64,000 nucleotides of DNA from an uncultured Prevotellaceae bacterium (GTDB lineage: Bacteria > Bacteroidota > Bacteroidia > Bacteroidales > Bacteroidaceae), in assembly GCA_902776545.1 (NCBI GenBank), contig CACYQO010000002.1, forward strand, positions 1 through 64,000, in the 5' to 3' direction. The position numbers and the translations under genes were made by a program. Below, piece after piece: positions 33,438 through 41,368 of the stretch (positions are counted from its first letter, which is position 1; each line of letters begins with the position of its first letter). A model generated the notes under the pieces. The model was given only the letters and a program-made list of their open reading frames with translations, searched no databases and had not been told where the DNA came from.

Positions 33438-35762
33438 ATGAAGTATTGTGTTGCTCTATTATTATTTTTGACGGCTGCTGTCTTTGAGATGAAGGCAGAA
33501 GTAGATCCCCAATTCCAAATCTACATTTGCTTTGGCCAATCGAATATGGAAGGTGGTTCACCAGCAGAACCTGTTGATATGGAATATGTGGACGAACGGT
33601 TCAAGACCTTTGCGGCTAGAGACTTTGAGTCACCAGCCAGGTCCTTAGGGAATCAGTACACTGCTTATCCTCCTATTGCCAGCGATAAGACTGTCCTTGG
33701 TATGGCCGACTATTTTGGGCGTTCTATGGTTGCTGCCTTGCCTGCCGGTTATCGGGTAGGCGTGGTGGATGTTGCTGTCGGCGGTACTAAAATCCAGGCA
33801 TTCATTTCTGAAATGGCGAAGGATTATATGGAGCCAGGCAGAGCATACATCAAAAAATATGGTGGCAATTTATATAAACGGCTTGTCTATACCGCCAAGA
33901 TAGCCCAGCAGTCAGGTGTCATCAAAGGTATCCTGTTGCATCAGGGGGAAGCGAACTGTGGCGACCCGCAATGGCTGCAATATGTGCAGACGATATACAA
34001 CAGGCTCATGGTCGATTTGGGACTGAATGCTGCCGAGGTGCCTTTGCTGGCAGGAGAAGTTGTCAACGCCTCTGAAAACGGTCAATGTGCCGCACACAAT
34101 GAGATCATTGCACAGTTGCCGTCGCACATCCCTACGGCTCATGTCATCAGCTCTTATAAATGTCCTTGCGATGAAGTGGGGCTGCATTTTTCCCCGTCGG
34201 GTTATCGTGTCATGGGTAAGCGCTATGCCATTAAGATGTTGGAACTATTGGGCTATCCTGCCCATAAGGATGCGAACTATCAGTTGCATGAAAGTCTCAG
34301 ACGTTTTTATAAGGCCACCCATCTTGATACTCATATTAATATTGATCTTTCGCCTGGTAGTACATATAATTTTAATGTTACTGCCTATTTTGAAGACGGT
34401 CATAATGAGGATGTTACTGCAGAGGCTGTTGTTACTAGTACTGGTGATGGCTTGATTGTTAATGGGACTCAGTTGACGGCAGTCACGGGTGAGAGTTCAT
34501 TGGTAACTGTCAGATATACCGACTTTACCGGCGAAATAGTCAGTACTTCATTTTATGTGAATAAATCGGCATCAAAGAAGACCATTTTGAAAGCAAATAA
34601 TTATACTCGAGAATACGGTGAACCAAATCCTGCTTTTGGTTATACGGTAGATGGAGACAATGTAGAGGGAGAGCCTGATGTATATTGTGATGCTACTATG
34701 ATTTCTCCGGTCGGTACATATCCCATCAGAATTTCGAGGGGTAGTATATCGGACGAAAACGTGGATTATGTTGATGGTACGTTGACTATTACGAAGGCTC
34801 CGATCACCATCACGGCGAACTCTTATACTCGTGTTGAAGGAGACCCGAATCCGCTATTTGAGGTGACGTATAGTGGTTTCAAGAACGGTGAGACAGATGC
34901 TGTTCTGACACAGTTGCCGACTGTTACCACGACGGCTACAATGGACAGTGAGATTGGTACCTATGACATTGAGGTATCAGGGGCAGAGGCTCCCAACTAC
35001 ACCTTTAATTATGTAAAAGGTAAATTGACAATAACGGAGAAAAAAGTGCTTATCACCATCGGTGGCATCACTTATGAAGGCTTGAACTCTTTATCTGTGG
35101 CAGAAGTCGTGTCGTTTGACCAGAGTGAGGATAGTTTGACGATTCTTGAGACGGTATCAGACAATGGGAAGGACTATCGTGTTACTTCTATTGGCAGGTT
35201 TGCCTTCCATAAGTGTGGTGGGATTAAGTCTGTAGTTCTTCCCAAAAGTATCATGTCTATTAATAGTTCTGCTTTTGAGGATTGTTCAGGCCTAACATCT
35301 GTTTCTTTAGGAGATGGGTTAATCTACATAGGTGGCTCGGCCTTCGAAGATTGTGTGATGCTTCCATCTATTACCATACCAAGAAGTGTATCTTTTATCG
35401 CTCTCAATGCCTTTAAGAACTGCTCAGGTTTGAAGTCTGTGTTTTCTGAGATTGATATTCCGTTTGAGATCACATCAGATGTATTCTCTACTATTTCCCC
35501 CGATGCAGAACTGATTGTTCCTGACGGAACAAAGGCTTTTTATCAAACTACTCCGGGATGGGATGTGTTTAGCAAGATTACGGAGGTGTCAAGTGTGGGT
35601 ATAGATGATATTTTGTTCTTTGCCGGCGATATACATGATATCACCATCTATTCTTTGAGTGGACAGCTGGTTGGGCGTGCCAGTCGGGAAGATATAGATG
35701 GTGTTTGGCAGCAATTGCCAAAAGGGGTATATGTTGTAAATGGTAAGAAGAAGATAAAATAG
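33438..35762 (+). CDS. exported SASA-type carbohydrate acetylesterase fused to MBG domains and a BspA-like LRR region
   Basis: A 774-residue mosaic. After a signal peptide (LLLFLTAAVFEMKA), residues about 22-280 form a sialate O-acetylesterase/SASA domain with the nucleophile motif GQSNMEGG, GILLHQGEANCGD and HFSPSGYRVMG. A Big-like segment (about 285-385) is followed by two MBG repeats (KANNYTREYGEPNPAFGYT and TANSYTRVEGDPNPLFEVT), then LRR_5 units (about 590-700), and a sorting-like tail (LSGQLVGRAS, LPKGVYVVNGKK). It likely removes acetyl groups from a glycan at the cell surface, opposite in action to the acetyltransferase encoded just before it. Confidence 0.88.
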   Translation: MKYCVALLLFLTAAVFEMKAEVDPQFQIYICFGQSNMEGGSPAEPVDMEYVDERFKTFAARDFESPARSLGNQYTAYPPIASDKTVLGMADYFGRSMVAALPAGYRVGVVDVAVGGTKIQAFISEMAKDYMEPGRAYIKKYGGNLYKRLVYTAKIAQQSGVIKGILLHQGEANCGDPQWLQYVQTIYNRLMVDLGLNAAEVPLLAGEVVNASENGQCAAHNEIIAQLPSHIPTAHVISSYKCPCDEVGLHFSPSGYRVMGKRYAIKMLELLGYPAHKDANYQLHESLRRFYKATHLDTHINIDLSPGSTYNFNVTAYFEDGHNEDVTAEAVVTSTGDGLIVNGTQLTAVTGESSLVTVRYTDFTGEIVSTSFYVNKSASKKTILKANNYTREYGEPNPAFGYTVDGDNVEGEPDVYCDATMISPVGTYPIRISRGSISDENVDYVDGTLTITKAPITITANSYTRVEGDPNPLFEVTYSGFKNGETDAVLTQLPTVTTTATMDSEIGTYDIEVSGAEAPNYTFNYVKGKLTITEKKVLITIGGITYEGLNSLSVAEVVSFDQSEDSLTILETVSDNGKDYRVTSIGRFAFHKCGGIKSVVLPKSIMSINSSAFEDCSGLTSVSLGDGLIYIGGSAFEDCVMLPSITIPRSVSFIALNAFKNCSGLKSVFSEIDIPFEITSDVFSTISPDAELIVPDGTKAFYQTTPGWDVFSKITEVSSVGIDDILFFAGDIHDITIYSLSGQLVGRASREDIDGVWQQLPKGVYVVNGKKKIK

Positions 35763-35775
35763 AACTTTCTCTGTT

Positions 35776-37143
35776 CTATCTCCTTCTGACGCGGAGGGTC
35801 TCCACAATGCGGCTCATCTGGTTAGGGATGCGGATCTGCTGGGGACACTTGGGCAGGCACTCCTCGCAGTCCTGACAGGCACGGGCCCAGGTCTCGGCAT
35901 TCGGCAAGGCCTTGCGATAACCTTCAATGAACTGCTGCTGACGCTCTGCATAGTCGGCATCAGTGGGAGCGGGCAAGGGCAGGATATGTTCTGTGACGGC
36001 CTCGTTGTAGTAAGCGAAGTTGCCAGGGATGTTGACACCATAGGGACAGGGCATGCAGTATTCGCAGGTGGTGCAGGGAATCGTGGGGAAGCCTGACATC
36101 TGGTCGGCAATGTCAGCGAGCAGCGTGTTCTCGGCATCTGTGCAGACCTCAAGTGGTGAGAAGGTGGCGACATTCTCTTCCAGGTGATCCATACGATTCA
36201 TACCGCTGAGTACGGTGAGGATGTTGGAATGGGATCCCACCCAGCGGAAGGCCCAGCGGGCGGTGCTGTCGTCAGGGCGACGGGCTTTCAGCTGATCCTC
36301 CAGCTCCTGGGCCATACGTCCGAAGGCTCCACCGCGCAGCGGTTCCATGACGACGTTCTGGATGCCGAGTTTCTCACATTTATTATATAGGTACTCCGCA
36401 TCGGCATCCTTCCTCCATCCGTTTGTGTTGAGCGAGGCGTGCCGCCAGTCGAGGAAGTTCATCTGTATCTGTACGAAGTCCCAGTGGTATTCGTCGTTGT
36501 GGTCGAGCAGCCAGTCGAAGGCACTCACGTCGCCGTGGTAGGAGAATCCGAGGTGGCCTATGCGGCCTGCCTCGCGCTCTTTCATCAAGAAATCGAGCAG
36601 TCCGTTGTCGAGGAACCGGCCATGCAGGGCATCCACGCCTCCACCGCCGATGCTGTGCAGCAGGTAGTAGTCGATATGGTCGACCTTCAGGCGTTGGAAC
36701 GACTGATAGTACATGCGCTGTGCATCGTCGAAGTTCCAGAGATTGTTGCGCTGGTTCGACATCTTCGTGGCCACAAAATATTTGTCGCGTGGATGGCGGC
36801 TGAGGGCATTGCCGGTGAGCACCTCCGACTGTCCGCCCATATACATCGGGGCCGTGTCGAAGTAGTTCACGCCGTGCTCAATGGCGTAATCCACCAATTC
36901 GTTCACCTCGTCCTGATCGTTAGGCAACCGCATCATGCCGAAGCCGAGCAGCGACACCTGCTTGCCGGAGCCGTGCTGCACGCGGTAGGTCATGCGGTTG
37001 TCGATGACAGTATCTTTCTTCTCACTCTGTGCCAAAGCTGATAACGGCTCAAAGGCCATCATTCCGATAGCAGAGCCAGTGCCGATGCCGAGTCTTTTGA
37101 GAAACTCGCGCCGGTTCATATTGGGGCAGTCCTTTTCCTTCAT
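35776..37143 (-). CDS. Tat-exported aldo/keto reductase with C-terminal 4Fe-4S ferredoxin domain
   Basis: The N-terminus NRREFLKRLGIGTGSAIG is a twin-arginine signal. The AKR barrel follows, with the catalytic tetrad visible as D and Y in FDTAPMYMGG, K in FVATKM and H in YLLHSIGG. The last about 100 residues hold two cysteine clusters, CTTCEYCMPCPYG and CQDCEECLPKCPQ, typical of the iron-sulfur AKR subgroup. The start could be eight codons later (MNRREF, 37119). It probably reduces an unknown carbonyl using electrons via the clusters, folded in the cytoplasm and then exported. Confidence 0.92.
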   Translation of the reverse strand: MKEKDCPNMNRREFLKRLGIGTGSAIGMMAFEPLSALAQSEKKDTVIDNRMTYRVQHGSGKQVSLLGFGMMRLPNDQDEVNELVDYAIEHGVNYFDTAPMYMGGQSEVLTGNALSRHPRDKYFVATKMSNQRNNLWNFDDAQRMYYQSFQRLKVDHIDYYLLHSIGGGGVDALHGRFLDNGLLDFLMKEREAGRIGHLGFSYHGDVSAFDWLLDHNDEYHWDFVQIQMNFLDWRHASLNTNGWRKDADAEYLYNKCEKLGIQNVVMEPLRGGAFGRMAQELEDQLKARRPDDSTARWAFRWVGSHSNILTVLSGMNRMDHLEENVATFSPLEVCTDAENTLLADIADQMSGFPTIPCTTCEYCMPCPYGVNIPGNFAYYNEAVTEHILPLPAPTDADYAERQQQFIEGYRKALPNAETWARACQDCEECLPKCPQQIRIPNQMSRIVETLRVRRR

Positions 37144-37179
37144 TTGCTATTTGATTTTAGTCTTGTTGGTCTTTGGGCG

Positions 37180-37187
37180 CAAAGATA
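37180..37187 (-). promoter_or_regulatory. -7 box for the aldo/keto reductase gene
   Basis: CAAAGATA on the plus strand reads TATCTTTG on the minus strand, 37 bases before ATG 37143. It immediately follows the terminator of the upstream beta-barrel gene. Confidence 0.7.
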
Positions 37188-37191
37188 CAAC

Positions 37192-37222
37192 AAAAAAACC
37201 ACATCTGCAAGAGATGTGGTTT
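37192..37222 (-). terminator. intrinsic terminator of the beta-barrel gene
   Basis: AAACCACATCT and AGATGTGGTTT form a perfect 11-bp stem with a five-base loop. In the minus direction it is followed by a T-run (the A-run at 37192-37198). Confidence 0.85.
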
Positions 37223-37243
37223 AAATGATATTAAATGAATCTA

Positions 37244-37840
37244 TTAGAGGTGAATCTTGTAGCCGACGGTCAGCATGATAACGCTGTTCTTGAATGAATC
37301 ATGATCAGAATCAGAATCATTAATCTTAGTCAGACCAAGATTGTAGCGAGCATCGATAACGAAATCTGAGAATTCATATGACACACCAAGGGGAATAGAA
37401 AAGTCTACTTTCTTGTAGCCATCGGTGCCTGTAAGTTCAACATCATGGCCACCAGCCGTATACTTTGACTTGGCAGAGACCAGGAATCCGGGCTGGAAAC
37501 CTGCCTTAACAGCAAAGCCGGGGAAGATGTAATAGTTAGCTAAGATAGGAATGTTGATATAAGACAGCGTTGTGCTCGCATCCTTCCTCAAATCATCATC
37601 CTTAGCACCAGCTCCCTGCATAGCGTAGAGAGCACCACCGGTCAGAGCAAATGCGTCAGAGATATGGTAGCCAAACTCTGCTCCGCCTACCAGACCAAAT
37701 TTGAATTTGCTGTTGTCAGCATTCGTAATAGTAGCAATTGAAGCACCGACCATAGGCTTGACATACATCTCACCAGCTTCCTGTGCAAATGCGCCGATGC
37801 TCATGAGCATCATTGCAGCAATCATCATTAATTTCTTCAT
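37244..37840 (-). CDS. PorT-family outer-membrane beta-barrel protein, paralogue
   Basis: The start is taken at 37840 (MKKLMMIAAMMLMSIGAFAQ), because this gives a proper signal peptide; the longer frame adds a non-homologous 18-residue lead. The mature protein has alternating beta strands ending VIMLTVGYKIHL. It shares FPGFAVKAGFQPGFLVSAKS and FSIPLGVSYEF with the protein at 22606-23283. It carries its own terminator and a TATATTTG box (37899 down to 37892 on the minus strand). The function is unknown. Confidence 0.85.
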   Translation of the reverse strand: MKKLMMIAAMMLMSIGAFAQEAGEMYVKPMVGASIATITNADNSKFKFGLVGGAEFGYHISDAFALTGGALYAMQGAGAKDDDLRKDASTTLSYINIPILANYYIFPGFAVKAGFQPGFLVSAKSKYTAGGHDVELTGTDGYKKVDFSIPLGVSYEFSDFVIDARYNLGLTKINDSDSDHDSFKNSVIMLTVGYKIHL

Positions 37841-37982
37841 AACTTTTTCTTTTTTTGTGTTATTAAATGATTTATTTGTCGTTTGACGGTGCAAATATAC
37901 GAAATAATTTTAAATCTTGCAAGTAAAAACGGAATTATTTTTAATTAAATTTACTTAAAACGTGATATACCTCAATAATAAG

Positions 37983-39416
37983 CTATTTGTTTATCTTTTT
38001 TATCTTCCAACCGATGGCAGCGATGAAGATGCTCATCAGCGGTGAAAGAAGGTTGAAGAAGCAATAGGGGAGATAGGTGAGGGTAGGGACACCCAGCACG
38101 GTGGATTGTGTCATGCCGCAGGTATTCCAGGGGATGAGCACAGAGGTGACGGTGGCCGCATCCTCCGTCGTACGGCTCAATAGTCGCGACTCGTAGCCCT
38201 CCTGCTTATATACCTCTTTATATATATCAGCATTGAGGACGATGGAGATGAACTGGTCGCCGGTGGTGATATTGAGGAAGATGCCTGTGCCCACGGTGGA
38301 CGATACGAGACTGATGCGGTTGCGGATGAAGCGGATGACAATCTTCGTGATGCTCTCAATCATACGGCTGGCCACCATCGCCGCACCAAAGCACATGGCA
38401 CAGAGGATGAGCCAGATGGTGTTGAGCATGCCAGCCATACCACTGGTGGAGATCAGTTCGTTGAGTGAGGCATTGCCTGTATCAACGGCCGTCGCTCCGA
38501 AATAGGTGATGGCCAGACCACGGGTCAGTGAGGCAGCCGAAGCGTCACCTCCTACGCCAGCAATCTCACAAAGGATATGCGGTTGGAGGATGAGTGCCAC
38601 GATGCCTGCCATCACGGATGAGGCGAAGAGTACGATGAGCGACGGCACCCGACGGGCGATAAGTACACCCGTCAGCAGTGGCACTAACAGCGTCCATAAA
38701 GAGATGTTGAAGGTTCGCGACAGTCCTTCCGTATATTGGCTGACCTCAATCTCCGTACTTGCACCGCCGTCCAGTCCTGTGATGAAGAAGATGGTGATGG
38801 TGATAAGGAAGGTGGGCATCGTGGTGAACATCATATATCGGATGTGAACGAAGAGGTCGGTGCCTGTGGCCGACGAGGCGAGAATGGTGGTATCGCTCAG
38901 GGGTGACATCTTATCGCCGAAGTAGGCGCCGGAGATGATGGCACCTGCCGTCCAGGCCTCTGAGACACCCAACGCATGGCCGATGCCCAATAGGGCGACA
39001 CCGATGGTGGCGATGGTGGTCCACGAACTGCCTGAGAGCAGTGATACGAGGGCGCAGATGATACACGACGACACCAAGAAGAACTGTGGCGACATGATCT
39101 GCACCCCATAATAGATTAAGGTGGGAACGATGCCGCTGATCATCCACGACCCTGCCAACATTCCCACACAAAGCAGGATGAGCAGGGTGATGCTCACTTC
39201 ACCGAGTGTTACCTTGATCTGTTTTTCGAACGTGCGCCATGGGGTCTTGTAGATCGTCATCGAGAGGCTGATGCAGACGGCCATACCCATGAGCAAGGCT
39301 ATCTGACTGCCGCCGCTGAGGGAGTAGCTGCCGAAGAGCGAGATGGCTACAGCCAGGAGTCCGATAAGCACCACTACGGGGATGATGGCGATGAGTGGAT
39401 GAGGATTTTTTACCAT
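37983..39416 (-). CDS. NhaC-type Na+/H+ antiporter
   Basis: A polytopic protein with about 11-12 membrane segments starting MVKNPHPLIAIIPVVVLIGL. GTVILLCVGM-like and SGSSWTTIATIGVALLGIG segments, GAIISGAYFGDKMSPLSDTT and WNTCGMTQSTVLGVPTLTYL match the NhaC family landmarks. It exchanges sodium for protons across the inner membrane. ATG 39416 is chosen over 39464, because the promoter box at 39424-39431 lies between them and would exclude the longer form. This leaves almost no 5' leader. Confidence 0.9.
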   Translation of the reverse strand: MVKNPHPLIAIIPVVVLIGLLAVAISLFGSYSLSGGSQIALLMGMAVCISLSMTIYKTPWRTFEKQIKVTLGEVSITLLILLCVGMLAGSWMISGIVPTLIYYGVQIMSPQFFLVSSCIICALVSLLSGSSWTTIATIGVALLGIGHALGVSEAWTAGAIISGAYFGDKMSPLSDTTILASSATGTDLFVHIRYMMFTTMPTFLITITIFFITGLDGGASTEIEVSQYTEGLSRTFNISLWTLLVPLLTGVLIARRVPSLIVLFASSVMAGIVALILQPHILCEIAGVGGDASAASLTRGLAITYFGATAVDTGNASLNELISTSGMAGMLNTIWLILCAMCFGAAMVASRMIESITKIVIRFIRNRISLVSSTVGTGIFLNITTGDQFISIVLNADIYKEVYKQEGYESRLLSRTTEDAATVTSVLIPWNTCGMTQSTVLGVPTLTYLPYCFFNLLSPLMSIFIAAIGWKIKKINK

Positions 39417-39423
39417 AATCGCT

Positions 39424-39431
39424 GCAAAAGT
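39424..39431 (-). promoter_or_regulatory. -7 box for the antiporter gene
   Basis: CAAAAGTA reads TACTTTTG on the minus strand, only seven bases from ATG 39416, so transcription would begin at or next to the start codon. Confidence 0.5.
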
Positions 39432-39432
39432 A

Positions 39433-39483
39433 CAAAAAAAGCCACAGATTACACAGATTATCACGGATTATTTTGTATCTTTG
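39433..39483 (+). promoter_or_regulatory. promoter for the HD hydrolase gene, with CACAGATTACACAGATTA repeat arm
   Basis: TATCTTTG at 39476-39483, followed by CAGCG, lies 22 bases before ATG 39506. The -33 region falls in a single arm of the CACAGATT/CACGGATTA repeat family, also seen as an inverted pair at 44618-44701. Confidence 0.65.
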
Positions 39484-39505
39484 CAGCGGAAATTAAAGTT
39501 TTTGT

Positions 39506-40174
39506 ATGACAAAGGAAGAATTTCAGGCTTTTCAGGAGAAGTATGCCAAGCAGATAGAGGAAATCAGGCTTGCTGCCCATGAGTTACATCAGAGTGTCAA
39601 TGAGACTTATGGCGACGAGTTGCCATACGGCTTCCATCTGGACATGGTGGTCGAGGGTGTCTGTTGTTATGGCAATCTGGTGTGTGTCCGTGAGGAAGAT
39701 GTGCTGCCAATCTTCTTTGGCGCCTTTTACCACGACAGCATCGAGGATGCACGTTTGACCTACAATGATGTGATGAAGGTGGCCCGTCAGTGGCTGACGG
39801 AAGAACAAGCGCTGCTGGCGACGGAGATTGTCTATGCCCTGACCAACGACAAGGGCCGTACCCGTGCCGAGAGGGCAGGGGAGAAATACTATCAGGGAAT
39901 ACGTGAGACACCATATGCCCCGTTTATAAAGCTCTGCGACCGTCTGGCCAATGTGACCTACTCCTGTTCGATAGACAGCGGCAAGGACGGTAATCGGATG
40001 AGGGAGGTCTATAAAAGTGAGATGGGCGGTTTCTTGCCCGCTCTCAATCCGCATAACGACGATCCTCGCTATCAGATTCCATTTGAGGTTATTACGGCGC
40101 TGGCAGAAATCCTGATAGACGAGGTGGACCGTGATGAAGTCCGCAAACAATGGGGCGAATTGTATAAAATGTAA
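39506..40174 (+). CDS. HD-domain hydrolase
   Basis: A 222-residue cytoplasmic protein. Metal ligands are H44 (GFHLDMV), H76-D77 (FYHDSIED) and a later D in KLCDRLANVTYS, the H..HD..D pattern of HD phosphohydrolases. VYALTNDKGRTRAER matches the RelA/SpoT-like hydrolase relatives. A role in hydrolysing a nucleotide, perhaps (p)ppGpp-like, is possible, but there is no synthetase domain and the substrate is unknown. Confidence 0.8.
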   Translation: MTKEEFQAFQEKYAKQIEEIRLAAHELHQSVNETYGDELPYGFHLDMVVEGVCCYGNLVCVREEDVLPIFFGAFYHDSIEDARLTYNDVMKVARQWLTEEQALLATEIVYALTNDKGRTRAERAGEKYYQGIRETPYAPFIKLCDRLANVTYSCSIDSGKDGNRMREVYKSEMGGFLPALNPHNDDPRYQIPFEVITALAEILIDEVDRDEVRKQWGELYKM

Positions 40175-40202
40175 GTGAAATCGCAAATTTTCTTGCAAAA
40201 TA

Positions 40203-40234
40203 TTTGTTTGTTTCGCAGAAATGATGTACTTTTG
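40203..40234 (+). promoter_or_regulatory. promoter of the aromatic amino acid operon
   Basis: TTTG repeats at 40203-40210 and TACTTTTG at 40227-40234 have the -33/-7 spacing of about 20 bases. The transcript would start about 40 bases before the leader peptide. Confidence 0.7.
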
Positions 40235-40286
40235 CAGCCGAAATCAATGAAAGATTGAAAAATTGAAGAATTGAAAGATTGAAGTT

Positions 40287-40364
40287 ATGTCATTGTTGAA
40301 CGCTTACTTTTACGGTTATTACTTTTACTTTGCAGGGAACTGTGAAGCGGAAGGCCGTAAGTAA
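40287..40364 (+). CDS. Tyr/Phe-rich leader peptide of the aromatic operon
   Basis: A 25-codon frame, ATG to TAA. Residues 7-15 read YFYGYYFYF: five Tyr and three Phe codons among nine. Such runs mark attenuation leader peptides, in which ribosome stalling senses charged tRNA. The 3' end of this same frame (40341-40351) contains the antiterminator arm. It lies directly before pheA and the DAHP synthase and tyrA genes, whose products make Phe and Tyr. Confidence 0.85.
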   Translation: MSLLNAYFYGYYFYFAGNCEAEGRK

Positions 40365-40434
40365 AATTAAAGAATGAAAAGATTAAAAAATTAAATACTG
40401 CTCCGCTTCACAACCAAGTGAAAGCGGAGTTTTT
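40341..40434 (+). promoter_or_regulatory. transcription attenuator: competing antiterminator and terminator hairpins
   Basis: TGTGAAGCGGA (40341-40351, inside the leader peptide) can pair perfectly with TCCGCTTCACA (40402-40412). The same segment, CTCCGCTTCAC (40401-40411), can instead pair with GTGAAAGCGGAG (40418-40429; one bulged A) around a six-base loop, followed by TTTTT. Pairing one way excludes the other. When the ribosome completes the leader it covers the first arm, so the terminator forms. When it stalls on Tyr/Phe codons the antiterminator forms and the operon is read. Confidence 0.85.
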
Positions 40435-40481
40435 ATTTAAAGGTGAAAAGGTAAAAAAGTAAAAAGGTGAAATATTAAGAT

Positions 40482-41324
40482 ATGAAGAGAATTGCCATTC
40501 AAGGACTGATCGGGTCGTTCCACGACATTGCGGCACACCTGTATTTCGAGGGAGAACAGATACAGTTGATCTGTTGCAGCACCTTCGAGGAAGTCTTTGC
40601 GAACATCAAGCAGGACCCCACGGCCATCGGTATGCTCGCCATCGAGAATACCATCGCAGGCTCGTTGCTCCATAATTATGAACTGCTGCGTGATTCCGGC
40701 ACGACGGTGGTGGGCGAGCATAAGCTACATATCACCCACAGCATCTGCTGTCTGCCTGAGGACGACTGGGACACCATCACGGAGGTCCATTCCCATCCTG
40801 TGGCCCTGATGCAGTGCCGTCAGTTCCTGGCTCAGCATCCGCAGTTGAAGAATGTGGAGGCAGAGGATACGGCTGGTTCTGCGAAGATGATAGCCGAGGG
40901 CCAGCATCGTGGTTGGGCGGCCATCTGCCATGCTGAGGCTGCCAGACTCTACGGCCTGAAGGTACTTGAGGATCATATTGAGGATAATAAGCACAACTTC
41001 ACCCGTTTCCTCGTGGTCAGCAATCCCAACAAGGCCGATATGTTGCGTCCGTTGACGGAGACGAACAAGTCGAGCATCGTCTTCTCGCTGCCCCACGAGG
41101 AGGGAAGTCTTTCACATGTGTTGGCGATTCTCTCGTTTTATAAGATTAACCTCACGAAGATCCAGTCGCTGCCGATCATCGGACGGGAGTGGGAGTATCT
41201 GTTCTATGTCGATGTGATGTACGACGACCTCACCCGCTATCGCCAGTCGATAGATGCGATTATCCCACTCACAAAGGACCTAAAGATTCTTGGAGAGTAC
41301 AAAGACGGCAAACAAACCAATTAA
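40482..41324 (+). CDS. pheA: prephenate dehydratase PheA with C-terminal ACT domain
   Basis: The 280-residue protein begins KRIAIQGLIGSFHDIAAHLY, has IGMLAIENTIAGSLLHNYELL, and the conserved NFTRFLVVS with the T-R-F catalytic triplet near residue 173. The ACT region (about 195-275) reads LPHEEGSLSHVLAILSFYKI followed by NLTKIQS. It converts prephenate to phenylpyruvate, probably with feedback control by Phe. It is the first structural gene after the attenuator. There is no fused chorismate mutase; that activity is on the DAHP synthase. Confidence 0.95.
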   Translation: MKRIAIQGLIGSFHDIAAHLYFEGEQIQLICCSTFEEVFANIKQDPTAIGMLAIENTIAGSLLHNYELLRDSGTTVVGEHKLHITHSICCLPEDDWDTITEVHSHPVALMQCRQFLAQHPQLKNVEAEDTAGSAKMIAEGQHRGWAAICHAEAARLYGLKVLEDHIEDNKHNFTRFLVVSNPNKADMLRPLTETNKSSIVFSLPHEEGSLSHVLAILSFYKINLTKIQSLPIIGREWEYLFYVDVMYDDLTRYRQSIDAIIPLTKDLKILGEYKDGKQTN

Positions 41325-41326
41325 TG

Positions 41327-41367
41327 TAATCATAAAGTTCAAAGCTCAAAGCTCAAAGTTCAAAGTA
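41327..41367. repeat. TTCAAAGCTCAAAG repeat between pheA and the aminotransferase gene
   Basis: AATCATAAAGTTCAAAGCTC followed by further CAAAG units fills the gap. The same opening sequence recurs in frame within the aminotransferase gene at about 41851. Confidence 0.75.
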
Positions 41368-41368
41368 T

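Noticed and set aside
36439..37041. 200-codon plus-strand frame opposite the aldo/keto reductase
   Set aside because: Antisense shadow of a gene with a full catalytic tetrad and iron-sulfur motifs.
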